A DNA stretch of 64,000 bases from Methanosarcina barkeri str. Wiesmoor (GTDB taxonomy: Archaea > Halobacteriota > Methanosarcinia > Methanosarcinales > Methanosarcinaceae): positions 2,480,001 to 2,544,000 of the forward strand of contig NZ_CP009526.1 in the NCBI RefSeq assembly GCF_000969985.1, in the 5' to 3' direction. The notes beneath the pieces are model-generated. The model worked only from the letters and a program-made list of their open reading frames with translations. It made no database searches and was not told where the DNA came from. Both the position numbers and the translations under genes were made by a program. Shown here one piece after another: positions 1 to 10,559 of the stretch. Numbering within the stretch: position 1 is the first letter of the stretch; each line of letters begins with the position of its first letter.

Positions 1-1
1 C

Positions 2-1615
2 GACGAACTAGCTTATTCTCCTACTAGTTACGGAACTACGCTTGAAGAAGCCACTGCCTATGCTCCTTTCACAGGCATGTCTGTTGACGTGAGTAAGGTA
101 AGGAACGCTACGCTGTACAGTTTCGCAGGAAGTGCCGGTCCAGATGAAGGGAATCTGCTCTTCAATGGCAATACCGTTGCAAGCAATGCATGGCAGGGAA
201 ATGCAAGCTCCAGCAATGCACAGGTTTTTGACGTGAAAAATTACATTAACAAAACCGGTAACGAGGCAGGTATCCAGGAAACAATACGCGGAGGTATGAA
301 TGTGCTCCAGCAGATCCTTGTTGTTGAATATCAGGAAGAACAAGAATCTGCACCAGTAGCTAACTTTACTGCAAATGTAACAACCGGTACAGCACCAATG
401 ACCGTAGAATTCACAGATATCTCGACTGGCTCGCCGACGGGCTGGCAGTGGGATTTCAACGATGATGGGATAATTGACAGTACTGAGCAGAACCCTATCT
501 ACACATATTCAACAGTAGGTAACTATACCGTCAACCTTACTGTTGTCAATGCTGACGGTAACGATTCTGAAGTAAAGACTGAATACATTGTGGTAAGTGA
601 ACCATTGCCTGGAGCTCCGGTTGCAAACTTTACTGCAACTCCGACGTCTGGTAATGCTCCTCTCACTGTCAACTTTACGGATCAGTCAAATGGCAATATC
701 TCATCCTATGCATGGGACTTTGATAACGATGGAACAGTTGACAGCACTGAGCAGAACCCTATCTACACTTATGCTGCAGCCGGTACCTACACTGTCAACC
801 TTACGGTTGCAAATGCTAACGGTAACGATTCTGAGGTAAAAACTGAGTATATTAAGGTCTCCAGTCAATCTTCAGCAAAGCCAGTAGCTGAATTTTCTGC
901 GAATCCAACATCAGGAAAAACACCATTAAAGGTTAAATTTACTGACACAAGCACTGGTTCTCCAACTTTCTGGTTCTGGAAATTTGGGGACGGGTCAAAG
1001 TCATTCCACCAGAACCCTGTTCACAAGTATTCAAAGGCAGGAACATATACTGTTAACTTGACTGTAAAGAATGCTAAAGGCAAGAACACGGTAACAAAAA
1101 CAGAATACATAAAAGTGATAACAAAACCTGCTGCAAACTTCAACAGCAGTGTTACATTAGGAAAAACACCATTAAAGGTTAAATTTACTGACACAAGTAC
1201 AGGAATACCTGCTAAATGGAGATGGGACTTTGGAGATGGAGCAAAGTCATTCCTCAAGAATCCGGTTCACAAGTATTCTAAGGCAGGAACATATACTGTT
1301 AACTTGACAGTAAAGAATGCTAAAGGCAAGAACACGGTAACAAAAACAGAATATATAAAAGTGATTACAAAACCAGCTGCAAACTTTTCTGCAACTCCAA
1401 CCTCAGGAAAAACGCCATTAAAGGTTAAATTTACTGACACAAGTACAGGAATACCTGCTAAATGGAGGTGGGACTTTGGAGACGGAGCAAAGTCATTCCA
1501 TCAGAATCCTGTTCACAAGTATTCAAAGGCAGGAACATATACTGTTAACTTGACAGTAAAGAATGCTAAAGGCAAGAACACGGTAACAAAAACACAATAT
1601 ATAAAAGTTGTATAA
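2..1615 (+). CDS. PKD-repeat surface protein with DUF3344 end, 5' partial
   Basis: The frame is open from base 2, so the gene starts before the window; the ATG at 77 is internal. The first ~110 visible residues match the end of a DUF3344 domain (compare the second such domain of the next gene). Five PKD domains follow, each with an NFTA/EFSA opening, a WDFGDG- or WDFDNDG-type core and a YTVNLTV strand. There is no C-terminal membrane anchor. PKD proteins of Methanosarcina are exported, often glycosylated envelope proteins; many N-x-T/S sequons are present. The last three PKD domains are nearly identical in DNA to those ending the next gene, which points to duplication or gene conversion. Role inferred: cell surface or adhesion; substrate unknown. 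Confidence 0.85.
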   Translation, partial: DELAYSPTSYGTTLEEATAYAPFTGMSVDVSKVRNATLYSFAGSAGPDEGNLLFNGNTVASNAWQGNASSSNAQVFDVKNYINKTGNEAGIQETIRGGMNVLQQILVVEYQEEQESAPVANFTANVTTGTAPMTVEFTDISTGSPTGWQWDFNDDGIIDSTEQNPIYTYSTVGNYTVNLTVVNADGNDSEVKTEYIVVSEPLPGAPVANFTATPTSGNAPLTVNFTDQSNGNISSYAWDFDNDGTVDSTEQNPIYTYAAAGTYTVNLTVANANGNDSEVKTEYIKVSSQSSAKPVAEFSANPTSGKTPLKVKFTDTSTGSPTFWFWKFGDGSKSFHQNPVHKYSKAGTYTVNLTVKNAKGKNTVTKTEYIKVITKPAANFNSSVTLGKTPLKVKFTDTSTGIPAKWRWDFGDGAKSFLKNPVHKYSKAGTYTVNLTVKNAKGKNTVTKTEYIKVITKPAANFSATPTSGKTPLKVKFTDTSTGIPAKWRWDFGDGAKSFHQNPVHKYSKAGTYTVNLTVKNAKGKNTVTKTQYIKVV

Positions 1616-1689
1616 AAGGACAACAAATACAAGACCTAAAATATATTCTGAAAGCAAATAAATCCTTAACTTGAAAAACAATAAAAAAT

Positions 1690-1748
1690 CGAGGCTAAAG
1701 GGTTGAGAGATCATTGATCAAATCTGGCAAAATAGCCCTTTAGCCTCG
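1690..1748 (+). terminator. Stem-loop terminator after the first PKD gene
   Basis: A perfect 13-bp stem (cgaggctaaaggg at 1690-1702 pairing with 1736-1748) encloses a 33-base loop, 75 bases after the stop codon. The same hairpin stands after the next PKD gene. The loop is long for a classical intrinsic terminator, so it could instead be an mRNA 3'-end stabiliser or an element end. Confidence 0.6.
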
Positions 1749-2005
1749 TTGAACAGAGTTGAAAACCAACTTTGGTTTGAAATTTTTAATAACTGACACC
1801 ATTACCTAATCTCAGGTTAGCATGAAAGTGTGGAATAAAACTGGTTCCTCATGTGTATTCTTCCTTTTCTGCTCATAATCACATTTAAACTTCGATGACA
1901 ATTTTTTGGTTAGTTTAGGTACAACTTTGAAAAATCAAAATGCCGACAATTTACTGCAAGTGGTGAGGGCTTAATAACCAAAAAAAGCAGGGTAGAGTAC
2001 TTTCA

Positions 2006-2305
2006 TTTATTTGTTCATGTTGTTCGAAAAATATTATGCGCATTTAGATTCCTTTATCCTAATGATAAATATCCTATTATGGATTTATTTGTTCCTGTTA
2101 TTCGAAAAATATTATGCGCATTTAGATTCCTTCATCCTAATGATGAGTCTATCCCAAAACCTATTTAATTCTAAATCATCCTGAGTTTTCAGGATCATTT
2201 TAGTTATTAGGTATTCAATTGACTGTTCTAAATACAAGGTTCACAAATCAAATTTTGAGTTTCAGGATAGGCTCGATAAATATCCTATTATGGGTAAATA
2301 ATAAC
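2006..2305. repeat. 78-bp direct repeat, second unit split by a MITE
   Basis: Unit 1 is 2006-2083. Unit 2 starts at 2084 and is cut at 2144 by the 130-bp element at 2145-2274, then resumes at 2275 with gataaatatcctattatgg. Unit 1 therefore supplies the empty site, which shows a 3-bp target duplication (gat). The rest of the 1749-2828 spacer holds no gene I can support; it is AT-rich. Confidence 0.75.
2145..2274. mobile_element. 130-bp MITE, family 1, copy A
   Basis: Terminal inverted repeats read gagtctatcccaaaac at the left and gataggctc at the right. The flanks are gat/gat, and the tandem copy of the target at 2006-2083 gives the unoccupied sequence. No coding capacity. Other members are at 24350, 40820, 54107 and 61424, with older candidates at 13728 and 20983. 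Confidence 0.8.
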
Positions 2306-2828
2306 ATAAAAAGATATAAATCATGGATATTATGTTACTAATATATATATTTGTGTTAATTATGATGAATATAAATTAATATGTTCTTATTTTTTTCAAA
2401 CAACTTAAATACTTCTTACTATTCATTCTTTTTTGAGTTTCTCTGAAAAAGGAGACACTATCTTCAAAGCAGGATTAAACGTCTGGCCCTTTACAAACTG
2501 ACAATAAAAATAAAAGTTGTAATTTTGAGAAATTTGTCCATACAGCTTTTAAAAATTTTGTTTTTGGTCTCAAAAATAACTACAAATTTTACAGAGTAGT
2601 CGGATTTTAGGAAGTTGAATCTGATCTGAAAACCATTCGCGAGTACAGATTTAAATTTTCAAATTCACGGCAAAAAGGTTTCAATTTTTTTGTTTATAGG
2701 AGTTTTTCCTCCAAATTTGAACAGATACAAAATCATTACGATTCAACCCGAACAGACCTCTCAGGCCTTTCCAAAGCGGGCCGCAATAGTAGGTTTCAGG
2801 GAGAATCTCAAAGTAGGTGAATAAAAAG

Positions 2829-5800
2829 ATGAAAAAAATATTTCTGATTCTCTGTATCGTTGCACTGATGTGCATGACTGGATTAGTGTCCGCAGCAGTT
2901 GTGACAGATGCTCCTGTCGCAAACTTCACTGCTAATCCCACCAGCGGCACTGCCCCCCTAACTGTACAGTTCACTGACATATCCACCAACGCAACCAGCT
3001 GGGCGTGGGACTTTAATAACGATGGAACTGTAGACAGCACTGAGCAGAACCCGGTTTACACTTACACCGCAGCTGATAACTATACCGTCAACCTCACGGT
3101 TGCCAATGCAGGTGAGAAGAGTGATTCTGAAGTAAAGACCGATTACATTGTCGTAAATGAATCGCTTCCGAAGTCACTGGTTGCAAACTTTACTGCAAAT
3201 GTGACAACCGGTACATCACCACTGACCGTCGAATTCATAGATATCTCTACTGGCTCACCGACGAGCTGGCAATGGGATTTCAACGATGATGGGATAATTG
3301 ACAGTACTAAGCAGAATCAAATCTACACGTATTCAAAAGCAGGTAACTATACCGTCAACCTTACGGTTTCCAACGCCGACGGTAACGATTCTGAAGTAAA
3401 AATCGAGTACATTATTGTGAGTGAATCACTTTCTGGAGCTCCGGTTGCAGATTTTGCAGCAACACCTACTTCTGGAGATGCACCACTTACTGTTAACTTC
3501 ACTGATGCTTCAAATGGTACGGTTTCTTCCTATTCATGGGACTTTGATAATGATGGAACTGTGGACAGCACTGAGCAGAACCCCTCGTATACCTACACCT
3601 CAGCTGGCAAATACACCGTCAACCTCACTATCACGAACGCCACTGGTAGTGACTCCAAAGTGAAAACGAATTATGTAACTGTAGAAGGAACAGGAACTGG
3701 TGGACTTGCAGACACAGCATGGCCCAAATTCCACAGAGATCTCAACAACACCGGGCAATCACCATATAACGGGCCGCAGACTAACACTACCATATGGAAC
3801 TACACCACTGGGTCCATCAATTACGCATCTCCTGTTATTGGATCAGATGGAACCATCTATATCGGGAGTTACGGAAACAGTAAATTATATGCAATAAACC
3901 CTGATGGAACCCTAAAATGGACATACAACACAGGAGGCAAAATCTCAGGTTCAGCGGCTATCGGGACAGATGGAACAATTTACATTGGAAGCTACGACAA
4001 AAATATTTATGCAATAAACCCTGATGGAACCCTAAAATGGGCATACAACACAGGAGGCTCAATCTCAGGTTCAGCGGTGATTGGATCAGACGGAACCATA
4101 TACATAGGAAGCAGTGACGATAAAGTCTATGCTATAAATCCCGACGGAACCCTAAAATGGACATACACTACAGGAAAAACGATTTCCGGTTCATTGGCGA
4201 TTGGAAAAGATGGAACTATATACATAGGAAGCTATGACAAATATCTACACGCACTAAATCCCAATGGCACACTTAAATGGAAATATAAAACATGGCAATT
4301 CTACCATGGATCCCCATCAATTGGAACAGATGGAACTATATATACAGGAAGCTCTGGAAGCAGTAACTTATACGCATTAAATCCCGATGGAACACTAAAA
4401 TGGAGATATTCCACAGGGGATATATATGGAGGCACACCCGCAATTGCAACTGATGGAACTATATATATAGGAAGCTACAGTCGTAGCCAAATCTATGCCT
4501 TGAATCCTGACGGAACACTGAAATGGACGTACAACGCAGGAGCTATTTTTGGTTCAATGGCTCTTGGAGCAGACGGAACCATATACATAGGAAGCAGTGA
4601 CAAGAAAGTCTATGCAATAAATCCTGATGGAACCCTAAAATGGAGCTATACCACCGGAGGCACAATATACGGTTCGCCAGTTATTTCAGCAGACGGAACT
4701 CTTTACATTGGAAGCTACGACGGTAAATTATATGCTTTCAAAGATGTTGGTCCTGTTGCCAATTTCACCGCCACCTATGTTCCCGGTGCCCCGCTAACAA
4801 TTCAGTTTAATGACACTTCCAGCTATAACCCGACTTCTTGGGCATGGGACTTTGGAGACAACGAGACCTCCACTGAGCAGAACCCGGTACATACCTATGC
4901 AAAAGCTGGGAACTACACTGTCACTCTCACTGCAGCTAATGATTACGGCAGCGACGCTGAGACTAAAACTGAAAGATTCGAAACTTTAGTCGCCACATCG
5001 ATCACGGTTTCTCCTGTTTCTGCTCAACTCTATCTGAACAAGACCCAGCAGTTCTCTGCAACTGCTATCGATCAGTTTGGGAAAAACATGTCTGACGTTT
5101 CCTTCACCTGGTTGAGCAGTAACGAAAGCGTTGGTACTATCAATACCTCAGGGCTATTAACATCTCTTGCCCCAGGCACGACAAATGTCACCGCTTCATC
5201 CGGGAATGTCAGCGCATTCGCACAGGTAACAGTCATAGGGCCATCTCCAGACCTTAACATATCTTCCGTCACCTCCACTACATATCCAATTTCTTACAAT
5301 AAAATCACTGCAACTATCAGGAATGAGGGAACCGAGGATGCAGGTGCATTCAAAACCAATTTCACAGTGGACGGCAACACCACGAGTATTGAAATTCCTG
5401 GACTCGATGTGGGAAATACAACTACTATTAGCATCACTGACATGGTAAGACGGAAATCTGGAGATTCCATCCCTATCATGGTCATGGTCGACCCTGAAAA
5501 CTCTGTTGCCGAAGCAAATGAGACCAATAATTTGTACACAACAAATGCGACCATAACTGCAAGTGGTGATCTCTGGCAGGGTGGCCGGTTCTCTGTGGGC
5601 CACGACCTAGTAAATAATGCTGTTTACGAGGAAGGAAATAGCGGAGTGGCAATTGCACTGTCTGGTGCCTATACTTCAAGTTCCAGCGCGACAGGTATTA
5701 CTTTTACTAGGACTTTTAGTGCTGAGGACATGAAAATCCCAGCAGGGGCAACCATTAAATCAGCCAGAATCTATCAAGGCTGGACCTGGTACGGCGATCC

Positions 5801-8800
5801 CGGATTCAACATGCAGTTCAACGGCCGTGAGAGCCAGAAACCTGATGTCAAATATATTGATTCCATTAATGGTCAGGCTGTCTTTGATGTGACTCCTTAT
5901 TTCAATGCAACAGGCAACAACACCGCAGTTATAGCCTCAACAACTACTTCCCAAGTTGATTTTGCCTACTACGGCACATTGCTTGTTGTGGTTTACGAGG
6001 CTCCCAGTGAACCCTACAGGCAGATCTGGGTTAATGAAGGCAGCGATTGCCTGCTCTACAGCATGGGTACCGGCTATACCATGTTCGAAAATGTGACTAC
6101 TGACGGTCTTTTCTCCGCTAAAATCACCACAGTCCTGGAATCAGGTGATGGTACGGATGGTAGCAGTATCACCTTTAATGATAGATCCCTTTCTAACACT
6201 GGAAGCGGCGGAGCAGATCCACTTCTCAGGTATTTTAATGTATCCGATGCCCTTCGGGATGGAGAGAACGAACTGGGAGTCGCTGGTAATAGCTACTTTA
6301 ATCTTGCCAATGCTATCCTCGAAGTCACCAAAGTAACCGCCTCTGAAGCAAATTTCACAGCAAACACTACGAATGGAAACGCTCCACTAAACGTGAAATT
6401 CACCGACACCTCTACAGGTACCCCAACCAACTGGACCTGGGACTTCGGAGACGGCAAAACATCAACCGAGCAAAACCCGACTCACATTTACAAGTCAGAA
6501 GGAAATTATACCGTAAAACTCACGGTATCAAATTCCCTTGGAAGCGATTCAGAGGAGAAAAACGGGTACATAACCGTTGGTTCTGTAGTCCTTGCTCCTG
6601 AAGCCAATTTCAGTGCAGATCAAACAAGTGGTAATGCGCCTCTCACTGTTCAGTTCAAGGACAAATCTACAAACACTCCAACTTTGTGGGAATGGGACTT
6701 CGGAGACGGCAAAACCTCTATCGAACAGAATCCATCTCATACTTATGAAACCGTGGGCACATACACCGTAAATCTGACTGCCATGAACTATGGCGGGAGC
6801 AACACCACAACAAAAACCGACTACATAACTGTAACTTCTGATACTTCAGCACCGGTTGCGAGTTTTACTACCGATTCAAATTCAGGCCAGGTGCCTTTTA
6901 CAGTCAAGTTCACAGACACCTCCACAGGTAAAGTAAGCAGCTGGAATTGGGACTTTGGTGACGGCAGCACTTCCATAAAACAGAATCCCACCCACACTTA
7001 CGTGACAGAAGGAAGTTACAATGTCACTCTCACTGCCACTGGTCCTGGAGGAAGTAACACAGCAACTTCTGCCAAGCCTATTATTGTCAGTACCCCGCTT
7101 ACCTCACCAAGTTACAACGGAGGGATTCCACTGACTACCGCTCAGAACGGAACTGTTTCAGGCGGGTTATGGTATGATTCGTATCCCGGATTTTCAACAT
7201 CTGCTCAAAAAACATTTACTTTGCCTGATTACACTAAGGTTAAATGGGCCAGGCTCTACGTCGATGTCTACGACGGACATATGGAAAATAATTACCGTGG
7301 CAATGTGAATATCGACATAGATGCAAACGGAGACAGCAAATACGAGATACAGAAGAATGAGACTTTCGACACAACTTATTCGTTCCCAGGCGAAGGCGGA
7401 ATCGGTCCTGTCTGGTTAAGTGACCACATGAACCGTGTAACAAGCGACTACCTTATGTGGTACGACCTTACCGATGTGATTACAGGTCAGCAGGTTAATG
7501 TTCAAGCCACAACCACAAAAATTGATTCGTCATTTGACGGTCGTGTCAAAGCTATGATGCTGGTTGTTGCATATGACGATGGCGATTCTGACCAGGTTTA
7601 TTACTGGGTCAACCAGGGCCATGATACAGTTAATCCGCTGGATGAAACATATACGGGTTCGACCTCATTTGGTACCTCCTCACTTGCAAGCGGTTGGAGT
7701 TCAGCAAATCTGACTGCGATCTATCTTGCCAGCAAAGATGGGGGCTACACTTTCAATGGAACAACACTGGATTCTGGTGTGGCATCAGGGTCTTATTATG
7801 GAGCTAATACCTGGGATATAAGCAGCCTTCTTGGTGCTGGACAGGACAGTGCACTTACTTACAACAAGCAGGACAGCAGCTACTATAAGATTCCACTTGC
7901 CCTTATGAGTGTCAAGTATACGTCAGCTTCACCTGAATTACTCACTGCAGATTTCAAAGCGGACGTAACAAGCGGTAATGCACCTCTAACGGTTAACTTT
8001 ACGGATCAGTCAACTGGATCACCGACGTCCTGGTTCTGGGACTTCGGGGACGGTACAAATGCTACCGAGCAGAATCCGATCCACACGTACATATCAGCCG
8101 GTAACTATACTGTCAATCTTACGGTTGCAAATGCTGACGGCAATGATTCTGAAGTAAAAACTGAGTACATTATCGTAAGTGAACTACTTCCTGGCGCTCC
8201 GGTTGCAAACTTTACAGCCAATAAGACCAGTGGAAAGGCTCCACTTGACGTTCAGTTTACAGACGCTTCAACTGGTAATATCTCATCCTATGCATGGGAC
8301 TTTGATAATGATGGAACTATAGACAGTAACGAACAGAGTCCTTTGTATACCTACGCTTCAGCCGGCACCTATACTGTCAACCTTACGGTTGCAAATGCTA
8401 ACGGTAACGATTCGGAGGTAAAAACCGGGTACATTAAGGTCTCCAGTCAATCTTCATCAAAGCCAGTAGCTGAATTTTCTGCGTCGCCTACTTCAGGAAA
8501 AACACCATTAAAGGTTAAATTTACTGATACAAGCACTGGTTCTCCAACTTTCTGGTTCTGGAAATTTGGAGATGGATCAAAATCATTCCACCAGAATCCT
8601 GTTCACAAGTATTCAAAGGCAGGAACATATACTGTTAACTTGACAGTAAAGAATGCTAAAGGCAAGAACACGGTAACAAAAACACAATATATAAAAGTGA
8701 TTACAAAGCCAGCTGCAAACTTCAACAGCAGTGTTACATCAGGAAAAACACCATTAAAGGTTAAATTTACTGACACAAGCACAGGAATACCTGCTAAATG

Positions 8801-9197
8801 GAGATGGGACTTTGGAGATGGATCAAAGTCATTCCTTCAGAATCCGGTTCACAAGTATTCTAAGGCAGGAACATATACTGTTAACTTGACAGTAAAGAAT
8901 GCTAAAGGCAAGAACACGGTAACAAAAACAGAATATATAAAAGTGATTACAAAACCGGTTGCAAACTTCACCAGCAGCGTTACATCAGGAAAAACGCCAT
9001 TAAAGGTTAAATTTACCGACACAAGCACAGGAATACCTGCTAAATGGAGATGGGACTTTGGAGACGGAGCAAAGTCATTCCATCAGAATCCAGTTCACAA
9101 GTATTCTAAGGCAGGAACATATACTGTTAACTTGACAGTAAAGAATGCTAAAGGCAAGAACACGGTAACAAAAACACAATATATAAAAGTTATATAA
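2829..9197 (+). CDS. Giant secreted multidomain protein: PKD, PQQ propeller, Big2, CARDB, DUF3344
   Basis: About 2122 residues. I start at ATG 2829 because aggtga (2815-2820) lies 8 bases upstream; an in-frame GTG at 2817 overlaps that site. A hydrophobic signal peptide covers the first ~23 residues. Order: three PKD domains; eight PQQ-like propeller repeats (each with DGTIYIGS and AINPDGTLKW-type motifs, ~residues 300-640); one PKD; a Big2-like Ig domain; a CARDB-like domain (VDPENSVAEANETNN); DUF3344; three PKD; a second DUF3344; five PKD. The total is 12 PKD domains. No anchor is visible at the C terminus. It is rich in N-glycosylation sequons. Likely an envelope or extracellular adhesin or scaffold; the ligand of the propeller cannot be read from sequence. 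Confidence 0.9.
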   Translation: MKKIFLILCIVALMCMTGLVSAAVVTDAPVANFTANPTSGTAPLTVQFTDISTNATSWAWDFNNDGTVDSTEQNPVYTYTAADNYTVNLTVANAGEKSDSEVKTDYIVVNESLPKSLVANFTANVTTGTSPLTVEFIDISTGSPTSWQWDFNDDGIIDSTKQNQIYTYSKAGNYTVNLTVSNADGNDSEVKIEYIIVSESLSGAPVADFAATPTSGDAPLTVNFTDASNGTVSSYSWDFDNDGTVDSTEQNPSYTYTSAGKYTVNLTITNATGSDSKVKTNYVTVEGTGTGGLADTAWPKFHRDLNNTGQSPYNGPQTNTTIWNYTTGSINYASPVIGSDGTIYIGSYGNSKLYAINPDGTLKWTYNTGGKISGSAAIGTDGTIYIGSYDKNIYAINPDGTLKWAYNTGGSISGSAVIGSDGTIYIGSSDDKVYAINPDGTLKWTYTTGKTISGSLAIGKDGTIYIGSYDKYLHALNPNGTLKWKYKTWQFYHGSPSIGTDGTIYTGSSGSSNLYALNPDGTLKWRYSTGDIYGGTPAIATDGTIYIGSYSRSQIYALNPDGTLKWTYNAGAIFGSMALGADGTIYIGSSDKKVYAINPDGTLKWSYTTGGTIYGSPVISADGTLYIGSYDGKLYAFKDVGPVANFTATYVPGAPLTIQFNDTSSYNPTSWAWDFGDNETSTEQNPVHTYAKAGNYTVTLTAANDYGSDAETKTERFETLVATSITVSPVSAQLYLNKTQQFSATAIDQFGKNMSDVSFTWLSSNESVGTINTSGLLTSLAPGTTNVTASSGNVSAFAQVTVIGPSPDLNISSVTSTTYPISYNKITATIRNEGTEDAGAFKTNFTVDGNTTSIEIPGLDVGNTTTISITDMVRRKSGDSIPIMVMVDPENSVAEANETNNLYTTNATITASGDLWQGGRFSVGHDLVNNAVYEEGNSGVAIALSGAYTSSSSATGITFTRTFSAEDMKIPAGATIKSARIYQGWTWYGDPGFNMQFNGRESQKPDVKYIDSINGQAVFDVTPYFNATGNNTAVIASTTTSQVDFAYYGTLLVVVYEAPSEPYRQIWVNEGSDCLLYSMGTGYTMFENVTTDGLFSAKITTVLESGDGTDGSSITFNDRSLSNTGSGGADPLLRYFNVSDALRDGENELGVAGNSYFNLANAILEVTKVTASEANFTANTTNGNAPLNVKFTDTSTGTPTNWTWDFGDGKTSTEQNPTHIYKSEGNYTVKLTVSNSLGSDSEEKNGYITVGSVVLAPEANFSADQTSGNAPLTVQFKDKSTNTPTLWEWDFGDGKTSIEQNPSHTYETVGTYTVNLTAMNYGGSNTTTKTDYITVTSDTSAPVASFTTDSNSGQVPFTVKFTDTSTGKVSSWNWDFGDGSTSIKQNPTHTYVTEGSYNVTLTATGPGGSNTATSAKPIIVSTPLTSPSYNGGIPLTTAQNGTVSGGLWYDSYPGFSTSAQKTFTLPDYTKVKWARLYVDVYDGHMENNYRGNVNIDIDANGDSKYEIQKNETFDTTYSFPGEGGIGPVWLSDHMNRVTSDYLMWYDLTDVITGQQVNVQATTTKIDSSFDGRVKAMMLVVAYDDGDSDQVYYWVNQGHDTVNPLDETYTGSTSFGTSSLASGWSSANLTAIYLASKDGGYTFNGTTLDSGVASGSYYGANTWDISSLLGAGQDSALTYNKQDSSYYKIPLALMSVKYTSASPELLTADFKADVTSGNAPLTVNFTDQSTGSPTSWFWDFGDGTNATEQNPIHTYISAGNYTVNLTVANADGNDSEVKTEYIIVSELLPGAPVANFTANKTSGKAPLDVQFTDASTGNISSYAWDFDNDGTIDSNEQSPLYTYASAGTYTVNLTVANANGNDSEVKTGYIKVSSQSSSKPVAEFSASPTSGKTPLKVKFTDTSTGSPTFWFWKFGDGSKSFHQNPVHKYSKAGTYTVNLTVKNAKGKNTVTKTQYIKVITKPAANFNSSVTSGKTPLKVKFTDTSTGIPAKWRWDFGDGSKSFLQNPVHKYSKAGTYTVNLTVKNAKGKNTVTKTEYIKVITKPVANFTSSVTSGKTPLKVKFTDTSTGIPAKWRWDFGDGAKSFHQNPVHKYSKAGTYTVNLTVKNAKGKNTVTKTQYIKVI

Positions 9198-9272
9198 AAG
9201 TGACAACAAATACAAGACCTGGAATATATTCTGAAAGCAAATAAATCCTTAACTTGAAAAACAATAAAAAAT

Positions 9273-9331
9273 CGAGGCTAAAGGGTTAAGAGATCATTGA
9301 CAAAATCTGGCAAAATAGCCCTTTAGCCTCG
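9273..9331 (+). terminator. Stem-loop terminator, copy of that at 1690
   Basis: The same 13-bp stem (9273-9285 with 9319-9331) and a near-identical loop lie 75 bases after the stop. Sequence similarity to the first locus continues past the hairpin to about 9375, so the duplicated segment includes the 3' flank. Confidence 0.6.
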
Positions 9332-9900
9332 TTGACCAGAGTTGAAAGCCAACTTTGGTTTGAAATTTTTAATAGTTTACTGCACAATTTTTGGCTTTGT
9401 AAAAACCTGATATTAAAGGGTATGATTTATTGAAACATAAGCGCTAGAATTTTTTTATTTTTTCACAAGATTTAATGTTATTCAAATAAATATTAATATT
9501 ACTCGATTTAGGGAAATTAGCACCTACTTTGACCCTATATGATTTGAGAATGTTTTAAAAACACTAGCGAAAAACATTTACTTTCAAAAAAACTAATATT
9601 TTAGAAAGTGATGGACAGTTCACATAGTAAAACCAATATTTTAAAAAGAAATATAATTACTTACCAAAAGTATTACTTTGAAATTGAATATCATTTTATC
9701 TCTTCAACGTTTCCAATTCATTGTGATTTTTATACGATATTTTATTGTTGACACATCACTAGTTTCTGTAATTGATAGAGATTAATTATTTATAAACAGC
9801 CGGTCGTTATTTAATTATTATTATATAATTATTTTTTTATTTAAGTTGACCAAGTTTATTCACAGGTTCAACTGATCTGATTTGTTTATGGGGGTAAAGG
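9332..9900. other. AT-rich spacer with promoter of the Met-rich gene
   Basis: No gene seen. A TATA-like ttatataatt lies at 9821-9830, about 80 bases before the ATG, and gggggt at 9890-9895 is a good ribosome-binding site. The segment around 9728-9765 resembles 31280-31315 (a tatacga-attttat-gttgaca pattern), so it may carry another dispersed repeat. Confidence 0.4.
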
Positions 9901-10170
9901 ATGAAGGTGAAATTGATAATTCCTCTGCTAATCCTATGCTTAGCTTTTTCTCCTGGATTAGTGCAAGCACAGACTGATATGACTGGAAGTATGACCGGAA
10001 ATATTACTGAGAATATAATGATCAATAATATGGGTAACGTAACCGGAAACATAAATGGAACCATGATTTGCAACATGACTGGAATGACTAGAATGCAAAA
10101 TATGACCGGAAATATGAGGAATATGCCAATGATTGGAACCATAACCGGAAACATAACCGGGGGCATGTAA
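9901..10170 (+). CDS. Small secreted Met/Asn/Gly-rich repeat peptide
   Basis: 89 residues: a clear signal peptide (about 1-23, ending VQAQ), then a low-complexity tail built on N-M-T-G and N-I-T-G units. The tail contains repeated N-x-T glycosylation sequons and regularly spaced methionines. I do not recognise a family; Met-rich exported peptides can bind Cu(I) or Ag(I), but that is only a possibility. The sequence after the stop repeats the last ~80 bases with a period of 83 (10093 and 10176). 83 is not a multiple of three, so the second copy is out of frame and coding potential continues to about 10268 in frame 3. Either the tail was cut off by the duplication or the extra copy is inert. 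Confidence 0.6.
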   Translation: MKVKLIIPLLILCLAFSPGLVQAQTDMTGSMTGNITENIMINNMGNVTGNINGTMICNMTGMTRMQNMTGNMRNMPMIGTITGNITGGM

Positions 10171-10256
10171 CCACAATGCAGAATATGACCGGAAATATGG
10201 GGAATATGCCGATGACTGGAACCATAACCGGAAACATAACCGTGCATATGAAAAAT
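10093..10256 (+). repeat. 83-bp tandem duplication across the stop of the Met-rich gene
   Basis: Positions 10093-10170 and 10176-10256 align almost base for base (gcaRaatatgaccggaaat and onward). The period of 83 shifts frame. 10257-10559 contains no further gene I can support. Confidence 0.8.
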
Positions 10257-10559
10257 ATGACAGAAATGCAGAACATGAAAAAATGCAGAACATGAAAAAT
10301 GCAGAATATGGCAAAAACACAGAAAACTCGTAACTAATCTGTTGCTTGTGCTTAAGAGCATAAAATTCCAAATCTGTTATGTCGGAAGATCACGGTTTCG
10401 AAATTAGAAATATGGATTCGTGAGCTTAAACTTAAGCACATAATTCGATGTCAATAGAAGGCTATGTACCCAAAAACGCGGAACTAAAGATATAATTATT
10501 TTCGACTAATATGAAACAGTGACGAGACACACCATTAAGTGCAATAACCGAAATATAAT

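Noticed and set aside
5196-5603. 135-residue antisense frame inside the giant PKD gene
   Set aside because: Shadow of a strongly supported coding frame.
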